Below are positions 1-8,608 of a stretch of 64,000 bases of DNA, one piece after another; the first letter of the stretch is position 1, and each line of letters begins with the position of its first letter. A program made the translations under genes and the position numbers. The DNA comes from Nocardiopsis suaedae. GTDB taxonomy: Bacteria; Actinomycetota; Actinomycetes; Streptosporangiales; Streptosporangiaceae. Location of the stretch: assembly GCF_027706745.1 (NCBI RefSeq), contig NZ_JAQFWP010000009.1, forward strand, positions 62,001-126,000. The letters run 5' to 3'. The notes under the pieces are model-generated. The model worked only from the letters and a program-made list of their open reading frames with translations, had not been told where the DNA came from and did not search any database.

Positions 1-1379
1 TCGGGGAAGTCCCGCGCCGCCTCCTGGGCGAGGTGCCCGGCCTTGGCCCGGTCGACCGCGAACAGGCTGGTCAGCGGGGAGAAGAGGGAGATGCGCAGGC
101 ACGCCAGCGCATAGCGGTCCACGTCGAAGCCGCGCCGGTCGGCGGGGGCGACGAACCCGGGGTTGGCGACGGTCTGGCGCGCCCGGTCCTCCGCGGCCCG
201 GGCGGCCTCGAAGTCCAGCAGGACGACCGCGGACTCGTCATCGGACACCATGACGTTGAACAGGTGCAGGTCGTTGAAGACGATTCCGCGCCCGTGCACC
301 GCCGCGACGGCCTCCTCGACCCGCCTGTGCAGGCGCATGGCCCACTGCGCGTAGGCCGCCAGCCGCTCCGGGGCGGGGTCGGGCCCGATCAGCGGGTGCC
401 GGCGGGCGAGGAAGGAGTTGAGCGGCCTGCCCTCGATGTACTCCAGCACCAGGAAGCGGTGTTCCCCCACGTCGTGCACGCCCTTGACCGCGGGGACGCA
501 GTCCAGCCCCGCCAGGTGCTCCAGCGCGGCGCGCTCCCGTTCCAGGCGCTCGACGGCGTCCGCGCCGTCGGAGGCGAGGCCGGCGTGCGGCCGGGCCTCC
601 TTGAGGACCACCTGTTCCCCGGTGGCCTTGTCCCGCCCCGCATAGACCCCGCCGCCGTTGGAGAAGTGCAGGGCGCGTTCGACGGTGCAGGGCAGCCCGG
701 AGACGGTGTCGGCGGTGCGCGCCGCGAGGTGGGGGCGGAGGAAGCCGGGGGCCTCCACCCACTCGGGCAGGCGGAAGCCGGGGCCGCGGCGGTCGGGCAC
801 CAGGGCCCCGTCCGGCCGCTCCAGCGCCGGGACCGCCTCCCCGTGCTCGTCGTAGCAGTACCGCCGGGTGAAGGAGCCGTAGCGCAGGTGCACCGGCCCG
901 GAGCCCCAGCGCAGGTCGCTGAGGATGTACGGGCCGGGTTCGCCGCCCACCAGGGCGTCCAGGGCGGCCGCCACGGCGCCCGCCTGCTGTTCGTCAGCGG
1001 GGTAGACGGTGATGAACTTCCCGCTGGAGCCGCGGTCGGCGTACTTGGCGTTGCGGTTGTGCAGCAGGGCGCGCGTGGGCACGAACTTGAAGGCGAGGCC
1101 CCGGTCGACGCACAGGTCCCAGACCCGCGCCAGGACCGGTTCGGCGTTGTCCAGGCGGGCGGAGACGTGGATCTTCCACCCCTGGGCGGGCAGCCGGTCC
1201 CCGATCGGGCGCAGCGCGAGCCAGTCCCCCTCCCGGTGGCTGCGCCACCCGGTGGGGACGGGGCGCTCCGCCGCCTCGAAGGCGGGTCCGCCCGCTGCTC
1301 CGGCACCCGGCCCGCGCCGGTGGGGGGTGTCGTAGAAGTGGCGGTCGACGTCGCAGAATACGCCGTACCCCTTGATCAC
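1..1379 (-). CDS. class III lanthipeptide synthetase LanKC, N-terminal part
   Basis: The first 459 codons are visible; the C-terminal cyclase lies off the left edge. The N-terminal lyase-type region carries the family hallmarks QGWKIHVSA (about 67-75), NAKYA (110-114) and GPYILSDLRW (149-158). The kinase region has the VLK lysine at 260, FNDLHLFN with D370 and N375, and DFE at 389-391, which replaces DFG as usual in this family. These enzymes phosphorylate Ser/Thr in a precursor peptide, eliminate the phosphate, and cyclise the product to (methyl)lanthionine or labionin. GTG at 1379 is chosen because GAGGAG lies 5 nt upstream and the typical family N-terminus begins here. An in-frame ATG at 1496 is less likely. 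No precursor gene is seen upstream; in ramCSAB-type clusters it lies downstream, which here is outside the window. Confidence 0.9.
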   Translation of the reverse strand, partial: MIKGYGVFCDVDRHFYDTPHRRGPGAGAAGGPAFEAAERPVPTGWRSHREGDWLALRPIGDRLPAQGWKIHVSARLDNAEPVLARVWDLCVDRGLAFKFVPTRALLHNRNAKYADRGSSGKFITVYPADEQQAGAVAAALDALVGGEPGPYILSDLRWGSGPVHLRYGSFTRRYCYDEHGEAVPALERPDGALVPDRRGPGFRLPEWVEAPGFLRPHLAARTADTVSGLPCTVERALHFSNGGGVYAGRDKATGEQVVLKEARPHAGLASDGADAVERLERERAALEHLAGLDCVPAVKGVHDVGEHRFLVLEYIEGRPLNSFLARRHPLIGPDPAPERLAAYAQWAMRLHRRVEEAVAAVHGRGIVFNDLHLFNVMVSDDESAVVLLDFEAARAAEDRARQTVANPGFVAPADRRGFDVDRYALACLRISLFSPLTSLFAVDRAKAGHLAQEAARDFP

Positions 1380-1827
1380 GGGGACTCCTCGGGGGAGGGG
1401 ACCGATGGCGTGACCAAAGCTGGCATGGGCCGTTCGGCCGTGTCGACAGCGTTCCGGGCCCATATTTTTCAGGAATGCCTCCGGCGGCCGGACCATTCCA
1501 GGTGGCGGGGCGTTCCGGTCGAATGTGAGGGTTTTTTCACGCGTTGCCCGGGAGTGAAGACCCGCTTGCGGCGGGGGAAGGCGTGCGCTTCCTTCCAGGA
1601 AGGCGGCGAGGGGGTGCGGCGCGCCCGAAATGGTGCCGACATGAGGTCTGCACGATTTACGCGGTTCGTGGTCCCGTGCCGCTCTCAGGAAAGTCGGCCC
1701 TTTACTGAACGGTAAGGAGAACGGCGTTCAGGGCGTGTGGTTCCGTCCGGCCGGCTCCGGCGGCGGCCATAATCGTCCCAGGTCGGTCCGTAGACGGCGG
1801 CCCTGATCATGTGATCCGGGAGGACCG
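1380..1827. promoter_or_regulatory. divergent control region between lanKC and the defensin-like gene
   Basis: No convincing gene is present in this 448-bp gap. On the plus strand a good -10 hexamer CATAAT (1768-1773) lies about 55 bp before the 1828 start. A spaced inverted repeat CTGAACG (1705-1711) / CGTTCAG (1725-1731) and a compact palindrome CCTTCC-A-GGAAGG (1591-1603) are candidate regulator sites. On the minus strand a 16-codon ORF (ATG at 1426) ends on the lanKC start codon. It lacks Ser and Cys in a lanthipeptide pattern, so it is not called as a precursor. Confidence 0.4.
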
Positions 1828-2070
1828 ATGGTGATACGCGGGATTTTCGGCGCCGCGCTCGCGGCCGTCGCGCTGGCCGCCGCTCCAGGGGCGGCGGCCG
1901 CGTCCGACGGTGCGGTGGCCGTGACCTGTTCGCGGATGGCCGATTTCTTCATTCCGATGAAGGAATGCCTGGACAGGTGCGCGGACGAACAGGACGCTCC
2001 GGCCGTGAAGGTCACCGAATGCGTCGACGAGGGCGGCGAGACCTTCACCTGCGATTGCGAGGCCCTATAA
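1828..2070 (+). CDS. secreted six-cysteine, defensin-like (CS-alpha-beta pattern) small protein
   Basis: The protein has 80 residues. A Sec signal peptide (about 1-25, ending in an Ala-rich stretch) precedes a mature domain of roughly 55 residues. ATG at 1828 has GGGAGGAC 3-10 nt upstream. The six cysteines follow C-x12-C-x3-C-x13-C-x9-C-x1-C, which is the disulfide signature of CS-alpha-beta defensins. CLDRC would lie on the helix and CDC on the last strand. The segment order (loop, helical MKECLDRCADEQ, strand VKVTEC, strand ETFTCDC) also fits alpha-beta-beta. The domain is strongly acidic (about 13 Asp/Glu against 4 Lys/Arg) and has VTEC where many defensins have GxC. A membrane-active antimicrobial role is therefore not assured; a toxin, inhibitor or signalling protein is possible. 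It diverges from lanKC; a shared function is not shown. Confidence 0.75.
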   Translation: MVIRGIFGAALAAVALAAAPGAAAASDGAVAVTCSRMADFFIPMKECLDRCADEQDAPAVKVTECVDEGGETFTCDCEAL

Positions 2071-2079
2071 GGGTGTGCG

Positions 2080-2104
2080 GAGCCGTTTTACCCGAGAACG
2101 GCTC
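2080..2104. terminator. hairpin between convergent genes
   Basis: A perfect 8-bp stem GAGCCGTT / AACGGCTC with a 9-nt loop lies between the convergent 3' ends of the defensin-like gene (2070) and the GH127 gene (2121). The position suggests a bidirectional terminator. There is no long T-tract, as is common in actinomycetes. Confidence 0.55.
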
Positions 2105-2120
2105 GGAGGCCGCGGGGCGG

Positions 2121-4088
2121 CTACGGCAAAGGGAACGCGGGCAGCCACACGCGCATTGCGGTCGGCCCCCGTTCGGCCCACTGGTGGTAAGGCGTGAGCA
2201 CGGCCTCCACCGGTTCACCGCCTTCGACGGCGCCGCTTCCGGCGGACCCGCCGTACGGCAACACGCCGTCCCCGCCCCCCGGCTCCCGCAGGGCCCGCGC
2301 CCGCACGCGCACCCGGCCGTCCCCTGTGTCCGCCGGGGCGGCCGACGTGTCCACCGCCAGCCGGTCCAGGCCGGCGCCCTCGGGGAGGTCGATGGACTCC
2401 GCGCAGTACACCAGCGGCCCGCGCTCCACCGCCACGCACCCGCGCACCGCGTCGATGCGCGGATCCGGCCAGGTGAACCGCGGCCCCACCGGAAGGCGCA
2501 GCCGCACGACCTCCCCCCGGGTGAACTCGCGCTCCACGACCGCCGCACCCGGCCCCGCCCGGCGCCTGCGTCCCCCTTCCTCCAGGACGGCCCCCGCGGC
2601 CCAGCCCGGAACACGCAACCGCAGCACCGCCGCCCCTTCCGGAGGGTCGGTCACCCGCACCGCCACCTCCCCGTCGGCGGGGTAGCCGGTCTCCACTTCG
2701 ACCCCGAACACGCGCCCGTCACCCAGCTCCGCGCGGATCCGCGCGTTCGCGTACTGGAGCACGGCCAGCTCCCGCCGCCCGGCGGCGGCCGCGTAGGTGT
2801 GCCACACGGCGAGCGTGCGGGCGAGGTTCGTCGGGCAGCACGACACGTCGAACCACGGTGCCCGCACCCCCGTCTCGGCCCTCGGGCTCACCCCGCCGCC
2901 GTCGCCCGCCGCCCCGGCCGCGCGCTGGTGCAGCGGGTTGGCGTAGAAGAACGCCCGCCCGTCGGCCGACGGCGCCGCCGCCACCACGTTGTACAGCGTG
3001 CGCTCCATCAGGTCGGCGTAGCGCATGTCCCCGCTCGCCAGGAACAGCCGCCACGACACCATCACCGACGCGATCCCGGCGCAGCTCTCGCAGTAGGCGC
3101 GGTCCGCGGGCAGCTCCCAGTCCTCGCCGAAGCCCTCGTCCTGGTGGCGCGCCCCCATGCCTCCGGTGAGGTAGGTGCGGCGCCCGACCGTGCGCGCCCA
3201 CTGCCGCTCGACCGCCGCGTGCAGCCCGTCGTCGCCCTGCTCGGCCGCCACGTCAGCGGCGGCCGCCGCCAGGTAGAGGGCGCGCACGGCGTGCCCCCGC
3301 CACACCTCCGCGTCCCGGACCGGCACGTCGTCCTGGAAGTAGGCCGCGCCCGAGGGCACCCGGTCGCCGCGCAGCGTCCCGCGGCCCCGCCGGTCCAGGA
3401 ACAGCCGCGCCTGGGCGGTATAGCGCTCCTCGCCCAGCGCCCGGCCCAGCTCGACCAGGCCCAGTTCGATCTCCGGGTGCCCGCCGACGGCGGGCCCGGC
3501 GCCGGTGTCGCGCTCCGGGCCGAACACGGCGCACACCTGGTCGGCGGCCCGCCGGGCGACCGCGGTCAGCGGGTCGGGGCCGACCGTGCGCAGCCGGGCC
3601 ACCGCCGCCTGCAGCAGGTGCCCGGTGCAGTACAGCTCGTGCCCGGTCTCCAGGTCGCTGTAGCGGGGCGGCCGCCCCGGGTGCCCGAAGCAGGTGTTGA
3701 GGTAGCCGTCGGCGTCCTGCGCCGGGGCGATGCGCGCGGTCAGGCGGCGCACCGCCCGGTCCGCCGCCGGGTCGCCGGAGCGCCCGTACTCCCAGGCCGC
3801 GGCCTCCAGCAGCTTGTACACCTCGGAGTCGGAGAAGGACCACCCGGGGCGGTCCGGCCCGGTGGTGCCCGCGGCGGCCCGGTCGAAGTTGGCCAGCCAC
3901 CCCAGCCGCTCCATCCACGCCTCGCAGTGGCCGAGGGTCGCGGCGGCGTTGGTGCGCTGCATCGCCTCCCAGAACCCGGGCCCGAGCGCGATCTCGCCCA
4001 GGCCCAGCGGGCGGTGGAGGCTGCGGGACGGGACGACCGGGCGCCCGCCCCGCGGGTCGGTCGGCGCGGTCGGCTCGTGGACGGTCAC
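2121..4088 (-). CDS. GH127 beta-L-arabinofuranosidase (DUF1680 family)
   Basis: The protein has 655 residues and no signal peptide, so it is probably cytoplasmic. Family GH127 enzymes (HypBA1 type) remove beta-L-arabinofuranose units using a Zn-bound cysteine nucleophile. The diagnostic motifs are present: YCESC near residues 331-336 supplies the Glu and Cys ligands, and SCCPTN near 415 supplies the nucleophilic and second Cys ligands. GTG at 4088 is preceded by GAGGAG. The gene is the last in the minus-strand LacI / binding protein / permease / permease cluster, 61 bp after the second permease. It should act on the oligosaccharide that this transporter imports. Related GH127 members have other specificities, so the exact substrate is inference. 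Confidence 0.9.
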   Translation of the reverse strand: MTVHEPTAPTDPRGGRPVVPSRSLHRPLGLGEIALGPGFWEAMQRTNAAATLGHCEAWMERLGWLANFDRAAAGTTGPDRPGWSFSDSEVYKLLEAAAWEYGRSGDPAADRAVRRLTARIAPAQDADGYLNTCFGHPGRPPRYSDLETGHELYCTGHLLQAAVARLRTVGPDPLTAVARRAADQVCAVFGPERDTGAGPAVGGHPEIELGLVELGRALGEERYTAQARLFLDRRGRGTLRGDRVPSGAAYFQDDVPVRDAEVWRGHAVRALYLAAAAADVAAEQGDDGLHAAVERQWARTVGRRTYLTGGMGARHQDEGFGEDWELPADRAYCESCAGIASVMVSWRLFLASGDMRYADLMERTLYNVVAAAPSADGRAFFYANPLHQRAAGAAGDGGGVSPRAETGVRAPWFDVSCCPTNLARTLAVWHTYAAAAGRRELAVLQYANARIRAELGDGRVFGVEVETGYPADGEVAVRVTDPPEGAAVLRLRVPGWAAGAVLEEGGRRRRAGPGAAVVEREFTRGEVVRLRLPVGPRFTWPDPRIDAVRGCVAVERGPLVYCAESIDLPEGAGLDRLAVDTSAAPADTGDGRVRVRARALREPGGGDGVLPYGGSAGSGAVEGGEPVEAVLTPYHQWAERGPTAMRVWLPAFPLP

Positions 4089-4149
4089 ACGTGCTCCTCA
4101 CGGGAGGGGGCGGAGGGGGCGGGGTGCGGCGGAGCGGCGGGCGGCGGCC

Positions 4150-5001
4150 TCACTTGACCGCCCCGGCCGTCACCCCGCCGGCCACGTACCGCTGGGCCGC
4201 GACCAGCAGCACCCCGGCGGGCACCGAGGCCACGACGGCGGTGGCCATGATCGCGTTCCACTGGGTCGTGTTGTTGCCGATGTAGTCGTAGATGCCCAGG
4301 GTGATCGGGACCAGGTCGCTGTTGCGCGCGAGCGTGGAGGCGAAGACGAAGTCCGACCACGCCCACAGGAAGGCGAACAGCGACACGGTGATGATCGCGT
4401 TGCGGCTCACCGGCAGCACGATCGACACGAATGTCCGCCCCGTCCCGGCGCCGTCCACCTTCGCGGCCTGCAGGACCTCCTCCGGCAGCGTGGACATGAA
4501 CGCGGTGAAGAGCATGACGCCGAAGGGCACGGCGATCGTGGAGTCGGCGACCACCAGCCCCCACACCGTGTTCAGCCAGCCCAGGCGGACATAGGCGGCG
4601 TACAGCCCCATCGCCATGACCACGCCGGGGATCATCTGCGCAACCAGCAGGAGGAAGCCGATCGCCCCCGCCCCCGGCGTGCGCAGGCGCGCCAGCGCGT
4701 ACCCGGCCGGGGCCGCGACCGCCAGCGTCAGGGCCACGCACCCCAGCCCGACCAGCAGGCTGGTCGCCAGGTTGGGCAGCTGGTCCCCGAGCACCGCGGC
4801 GTACCCGTCGAAGGTGGGCTCCTTCGGGTACCAGTGCGGGGGCGAGGCCCGCAGGTTCGCCGTATCGGTCAGGGAGACGTTGAGCATCCAGTAGGCGGGG
4901 AAGAGCATGGCCGCGGTGAACACCAGGCCGAGCGCCGTCTTGAACCAGGGGCGCCGCCGCCGTCGCCACCGCTGCGGCCGCCGCACGGTCGTCCGTGTCA
5001 T
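4150..5001 (-). CDS. sugar ABC transporter permease (MalG type)
   Basis: The protein has 283 residues and about six membrane segments. It carries the EAA loop AAKVDGAGTGRTFVSIVLPVS, which docks to the ATPase. It is an inner-membrane subunit of a CUT1 carbohydrate importer. ATG at 5001 overlaps the stop of the upstream permease (ATGA), so the two are translationally coupled. The longer same-frame ORF reaching 5865 is a shadow of the neighbouring permease. No ATPase gene is in the cluster; a shared MsiK-type ATPase elsewhere is the usual solution in actinomycetes. Confidence 0.93.
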   Translation of the reverse strand: MTRTTVRRPQRWRRRRRPWFKTALGLVFTAAMLFPAYWMLNVSLTDTANLRASPPHWYPKEPTFDGYAAVLGDQLPNLATSLLVGLGCVALTLAVAAPAGYALARLRTPGAGAIGFLLLVAQMIPGVVMAMGLYAAYVRLGWLNTVWGLVVADSTIAVPFGVMLFTAFMSTLPEEVLQAAKVDGAGTGRTFVSIVLPVSRNAIITVSLFAFLWAWSDFVFASTLARNSDLVPITLGIYDYIGNNTTQWNAIMATAVVASVPAGVLLVAAQRYVAGGVTAGAVK

Positions 5002-5996
5002 GGGCGGGCCTCCCTGCGCCTGAGGTACACGTACACCAGCCCGGCGGCCAGGGCCATGAGGATGAGCAGGTCGCCCACGGCCGCCGCTTCGGAGAAGTCC
5101 GGCCGCCCGGTGCCGAACGCGGCCCGGTAGGACCAGATCGCCAGGGTGGTGGAGGAGTCCCCGGGCCCGCCCCGCGTCATGATCCAGATGACGTCGACCA
5201 CCTTGAGCGTGTAGACGAGCCCCAGCAGCAGGGTCACCGCCGACACCGGCCGCAGCTGCGGCAGCGTGATGTGCACGAACCGCTGCCAGGCCCCCGCGCC
5301 GTCGAGCTGCGCCGCCTCGTACAGCTCCCCGGGGATGTTCTGCAGCCCCGAGTAGAGGATCACCAGGTTGAACGGGATGCCCAGCCAGACGTTGGCGGCG
5401 ATCACCGAGACCAGCGCCCACCCGGGCGAGGTGAGCCAGTCGACCGGGCCCAGCCCGAAGCCGCCCAGCACCGCGTTGACGATGCCGTTCTCGCTGTTGA
5501 GCATCCACGCCCAGGTCGAGGCCGACACGATCATCGGCAGCAGCCACGGGGTCAGGAACAGCGCCCGCAGCACCGGGGACAGCGGGAAGCCCCCCCGGAA
5601 GAACACCGCCAGCGCCAGTCCCGCGCCGTACTGCACCGCGATCGACACCAGCGTGAACACGGCCGTGTTGGCGACCGCAGGGAGGAAGGCGTCGGAGGCG
5701 AGGACCTCGCGCAGGATCGCGGTGCCCACGAACTCCGGGTCGCCCTGGATGAACGCCCGCGGCGTGTAGTCGTGCAGGCTGAGGTCGATGTTCCGGTACA
5801 GCGGATAGGCGTAGAAGGCCGCCAGGTAGACGATGAGCGGGGCCGCGAACGCGGCGGCGGCCCACCGGCGCGGGCCCGGCGACCCGCGCCCCGCCCCCGC
5901 CCGGGTGCGCCCCGGGCGGGAGGGGGGACGCGGCGCCGACCGCCCGGACGCGGGCTCCGCGCGCCGCTCGGAGGCGCGCCGTGTCGGCGGTGCCAT
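4998..5996 (-). CDS. sugar ABC transporter permease (MalF type)
   Basis: The protein has 332 residues: an Arg/Pro-rich cytoplasmic N-terminus of about 45 residues, then six or so membrane helices. The EAA loop reads EAAQLDGAGAWQRFVHITLP. It pairs with the MalG-type subunit encoded just downstream. ATG at 5996 starts 3 bp after the stop of the solute-binding protein gene and the stop overlaps the next start, so the three genes form one operon. CUT1 family membership is clear; the substrate is inferred from the neighbouring GH127 enzyme to be an arabinose-containing oligosaccharide. Confidence 0.93.
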   Translation of the reverse strand: MAPPTRRASERRAEPASGRSAPRPPSRPGRTRAGAGRGSPGPRRWAAAAFAAPLIVYLAAFYAYPLYRNIDLSLHDYTPRAFIQGDPEFVGTAILREVLASDAFLPAVANTAVFTLVSIAVQYGAGLALAVFFRGGFPLSPVLRALFLTPWLLPMIVSASTWAWMLNSENGIVNAVLGGFGLGPVDWLTSPGWALVSVIAANVWLGIPFNLVILYSGLQNIPGELYEAAQLDGAGAWQRFVHITLPQLRPVSAVTLLLGLVYTLKVVDVIWIMTRGGPGDSSTTLAIWSYRAAFGTGRPDFSEAAAVGDLLILMALAAGLVYVYLRRREARP

Positions 5997-5999
5997 CGC

Positions 6000-7334
6000 T
6001 CAGCCGCCGTCCGTTTCGCTCGACGCCTCACTCTGCGCCTCGCTCTGGGCGTCCCGCAGCGCCTCCTCCGCGCCCGCGGTGCCGCTCAGCGTCTCCTGGA
6101 CCGCGCCCCACAGCGCCTCGGAGATGGGCGGGTACCCGGTCCCGAGCCCGTCGCCGGTGCGGCCGCGCGCGTTGCGCACCGCCTCCACCCACGGCTCCAG
6201 GTCCGGCTCCTCCTCCAGCAGCGCCTCCTGGCCGGCCTGCGTGGGCGGGATGTAGTAGGCGAAGGTCGTGGCCGTCTCCACCAGCCCCTCCGGGGTGGTC
6301 ATGCACTCCACGATCTGCGTGGTGACCTCGTAGCGCCCCGGGTCGGACTGCACCGGCGCGGTGATGAACTCGCCGCCGGTGGGCGTGGGGGCGGCCCCGC
6401 CGTCCCGGCCCGGCAGCGGGACGACCCCCACCGGGAAGTCGGCCCCCTCGGCACTGTCCACCTGCCAGGTCCCGTTCTCGGCGAAGGCGAACTCCCCGGT
6501 CAGGAACTCCTCCCAGACGGTGTTCTGGGAGTTGTCGATGACCGACTCGGGCGCGTACCCCTCGTCCAGCCACCCCTGCCACAGCTCCAGGGCCTCCACC
6601 GCCTCGGGCGAGTCGAGGTCGCGCAGGTCGGCCCCGGCGCCCCAGAACCACGGCAGGAACTGGAACGACCCCTCCTCGGTGCCGATCCCGGCGAACGTGA
6701 TGCCGCCGTGCCCCTCGTCGGACACCTGCTCCAGGGCGTCGGTCAGGGACGCCCAGTCGGTGATCGACTCCGGGTCCACCCCGGCCTCGTCGAGGATGTC
6801 GGCGTTGTAGTACAGCGACAGCGTGTTCGCGCCGATGGGGACGCCGTAGGCCTCGCCGTCCACCACCCCGGCGGCCAGCAGGTTCTCGTCGATGTCGGAG
6901 GTGTCCAGGCCGAACTCGCCCATCGTGGTGAGCATCCCGGCGTCGGCCAGCGTGGACACGGCCGGGTTGTCCAGCAGGATCACGTCGGGCGCGGTGCCCT
7001 CCTGGGCGGCCAGCAGCGCCTGGTTGGTCAGCGCGGTGGTGTCGTAGGCGGTGCGCTCGATGGTCACACCGGCCTCGGTGCCGCACTCCTGGACCCGCCG
7101 CTCCCAGTCGGAGTCGTCGGCGTGCTGGGGGTAGGGGTCCCACCAGGTGTAGACGTCGTCGTCGGCGCCGCCGCCGGAGGGGGAGCAGGCGGTGCCCGCG
7201 GCGGCGACGGCCAGGGCGGCGCCGGCGGCGCACAGCGCGCGCACGGCGCGGGGACGCGTCCCCTGGGGGAGCACCGACCGGGGAGGCACCGCGCGGGTAC
7301 GCGCGGACGGGTCGGACAGGGGCGGACGGAACAT
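6000..7334 (-). CDS. extracellular sugar-binding lipoprotein
   Basis: The protein has 444 residues. A signal peptide ends in the lipobox AGTAC with the lipidated Cys at 50, followed by a Ser/Gly linker. The rest is a typical type 1 solute-binding fold (YTWWDPYPQ near the N-terminus, PDVILLDNPAVSTLADAG, YGVPIGANTLSLYYNADIL). It captures the ligand outside the membrane and delivers it to the two permeases encoded immediately downstream. ATG at 7334 has AAGGAGG 5 nt upstream. The C-terminal tail is rich in Ser, Glu and Gln. LacI control is suggested by the adjacent regulator gene. Confidence 0.93.
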   Translation of the reverse strand: MFRPPLSDPSARTRAVPPRSVLPQGTRPRAVRALCAAGAALAVAAAGTACSPSGGGADDDVYTWWDPYPQHADDSDWERRVQECGTEAGVTIERTAYDTTALTNQALLAAQEGTAPDVILLDNPAVSTLADAGMLTTMGEFGLDTSDIDENLLAAGVVDGEAYGVPIGANTLSLYYNADILDEAGVDPESITDWASLTDALEQVSDEGHGGITFAGIGTEEGSFQFLPWFWGAGADLRDLDSPEAVEALELWQGWLDEGYAPESVIDNSQNTVWEEFLTGEFAFAENGTWQVDSAEGADFPVGVVPLPGRDGGAAPTPTGGEFITAPVQSDPGRYEVTTQIVECMTTPEGLVETATTFAYYIPPTQAGQEALLEEEPDLEPWVEAVRNARGRTGDGLGTGYPPISEALWGAVQETLSGTAGAEEALRDAQSEAQSEASSETDGG

Positions 7335-7449
7335 CGGGACCTCCTTGGTGCGCCGCTCGCGGCGGGGAGGGGCAGGGATCGGTGCCGGACGGGAGGGACG
7401 GGGACAGGGGTGGGACGGCGACGGGGCGGGGGCCGCCGCCGGGACGGGG

Positions 7450-8478
7450 TCAGCGCCCGCGCGGGCCCGGCGGCGCCGTGCTCCCGCGGTCGACCAGCTC
7501 GGGGGAGAGGAACCGCACCACGTGCGGCTTCTCCCGCCCCTCGGGGGACTCGATCCGGCGCACCAGGTGGCGCACCACCATGTTCCCCAGCCGGTCGGGG
7601 GCGCTCTCGATGGACGAGTAGGACAGGGAGAACGTGCGCGCGAACTCGTCGGAGTACCGGCCGACCACGGACAGGTCGCCCGGCACGGACAGCCCGCGCG
7701 CGTGCAGTACCGAGGGGAGCGCCGCCGCGGCCGCCTCGTTGTTCAGCAGCAGGCCGGTGGCGGACGGGTGGTCGTCGAGCAGGCGGTGCAGCGTGGCGCC
7801 GATCGCGGGCTGCCCGGACTCCCCGGAGACCGCGTGCAGCCGGACGCCGCGCAGCCGGGCCTGCTCCAGCGCGGCGTCCCGCAGCCGCCACATGTAGGCG
7901 CCGCCCCGCTCGGCGACGTGCTCGGGCTGGGAGACGAGGATCAGTTCGCGGTGCCCGAGCCGGTGCATGCGCTCCACCATCACGCGCCCGGCCTCCTCGA
8001 AATCGAGGTCGAACACGTCCAGGCCGGAGCAGTCGCCGGGCAGACCCACCAGCGCGCCGGGCTGGGGCGCCTCCCGCAGCGCGGGCAGCCGCACGTCGTC
8101 GTGGGCCACGTTCAGCAGCACGACGCCGTCGACCATCCTGGAGCCGGTGATGCGGCGCAGCGCCCGCACCCCGTCGGCCTCGGTGACGAGCAGGGTGTCG
8201 TAGCCCAGCCCGCGCGCGGTGTCGGAGACCCCGAGGATGTACTGCATCATCGCCGGGGCGAACTCGTCCTCCAGGAAGCGCGCGAGCAGGCCGATCACCA
8301 TCGTCTGCGAGGTCGCCAGGGCCCGGGCGCCGGCATTGGGCGTGTAGCCCAGCCGGTGCACCGCCTCGTTCACCCGACGGCGCACCTCCTCGGAGACGGA
8401 CCTCTTTCCGGACAGCGCGTACGACGCGGTGCTGCGGGAGACTCCGGCGGCTGCGGCCACGTCACCGATGGTGGGCAA
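7450..8478 (-). CDS. LacI-family transcriptional regulator
   Basis: The protein has 342 residues. The N-terminal helix-turn-helix TIGDVAAAAGVSRSTASYALSG and hinge helix (NAGARALAT) are followed by a periplasmic-binding-protein-like effector domain. It starts at TTG 8478 with GAGGAG six nt upstream; no better start exists, because this is where LacI proteins normally begin. It probably represses the downstream transporter/GH127 genes and perhaps the upstream secreted glycosidase until an inducing sugar binds. Candidate palindromic operators lie before the glycosidase gene (11504-11517, 11705-11716). Confidence 0.92.
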   Translation of the reverse strand: MPTIGDVAAAAGVSRSTASYALSGKRSVSEEVRRRVNEAVHRLGYTPNAGARALATSQTMVIGLLARFLEDEFAPAMMQYILGVSDTARGLGYDTLLVTEADGVRALRRITGSRMVDGVVLLNVAHDDVRLPALREAPQPGALVGLPGDCSGLDVFDLDFEEAGRVMVERMHRLGHRELILVSQPEHVAERGGAYMWRLRDAALEQARLRGVRLHAVSGESGQPAIGATLHRLLDDHPSATGLLLNNEAAAAALPSVLHARGLSVPGDLSVVGRYSDEFARTFSLSYSSIESAPDRLGNMVVRHLVRRIESPEGREKPHVVRFLSPELVDRGSTAPPGPRGR

Positions 8479-8608
8479 CGGCTTCTCCTCGGGGCTTCTC
8501 GGAGGGCGTTCGGATCTCGTCGGCCGAGTGGTGTCAGGGGCGGGCGGTTCCGGGCGGCGCCCGCCCGCGCGGGGTCCCGGCGCGGGGCGGCCGCCGCCCG
8601 GCGGGGCG

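Noticed and set aside
1380-1496. Upstream ATG (1496) for the LanKC gene and a 16-codon ORF as a precursor peptide
   Set aside because: The GTG at 1379 has the ribosome site and the family N-terminus. The short ORF has no Cys and no SxxS pattern.
1965-8150. Very long plus-strand ORFs (730 and 1051 codons) across the GH127 and permease genes
   Set aside because: They are antisense to genes with clear family motifs, have Arg/Gly/Pro-rich composition, and match no family. Such shadows are normal at this GC content.
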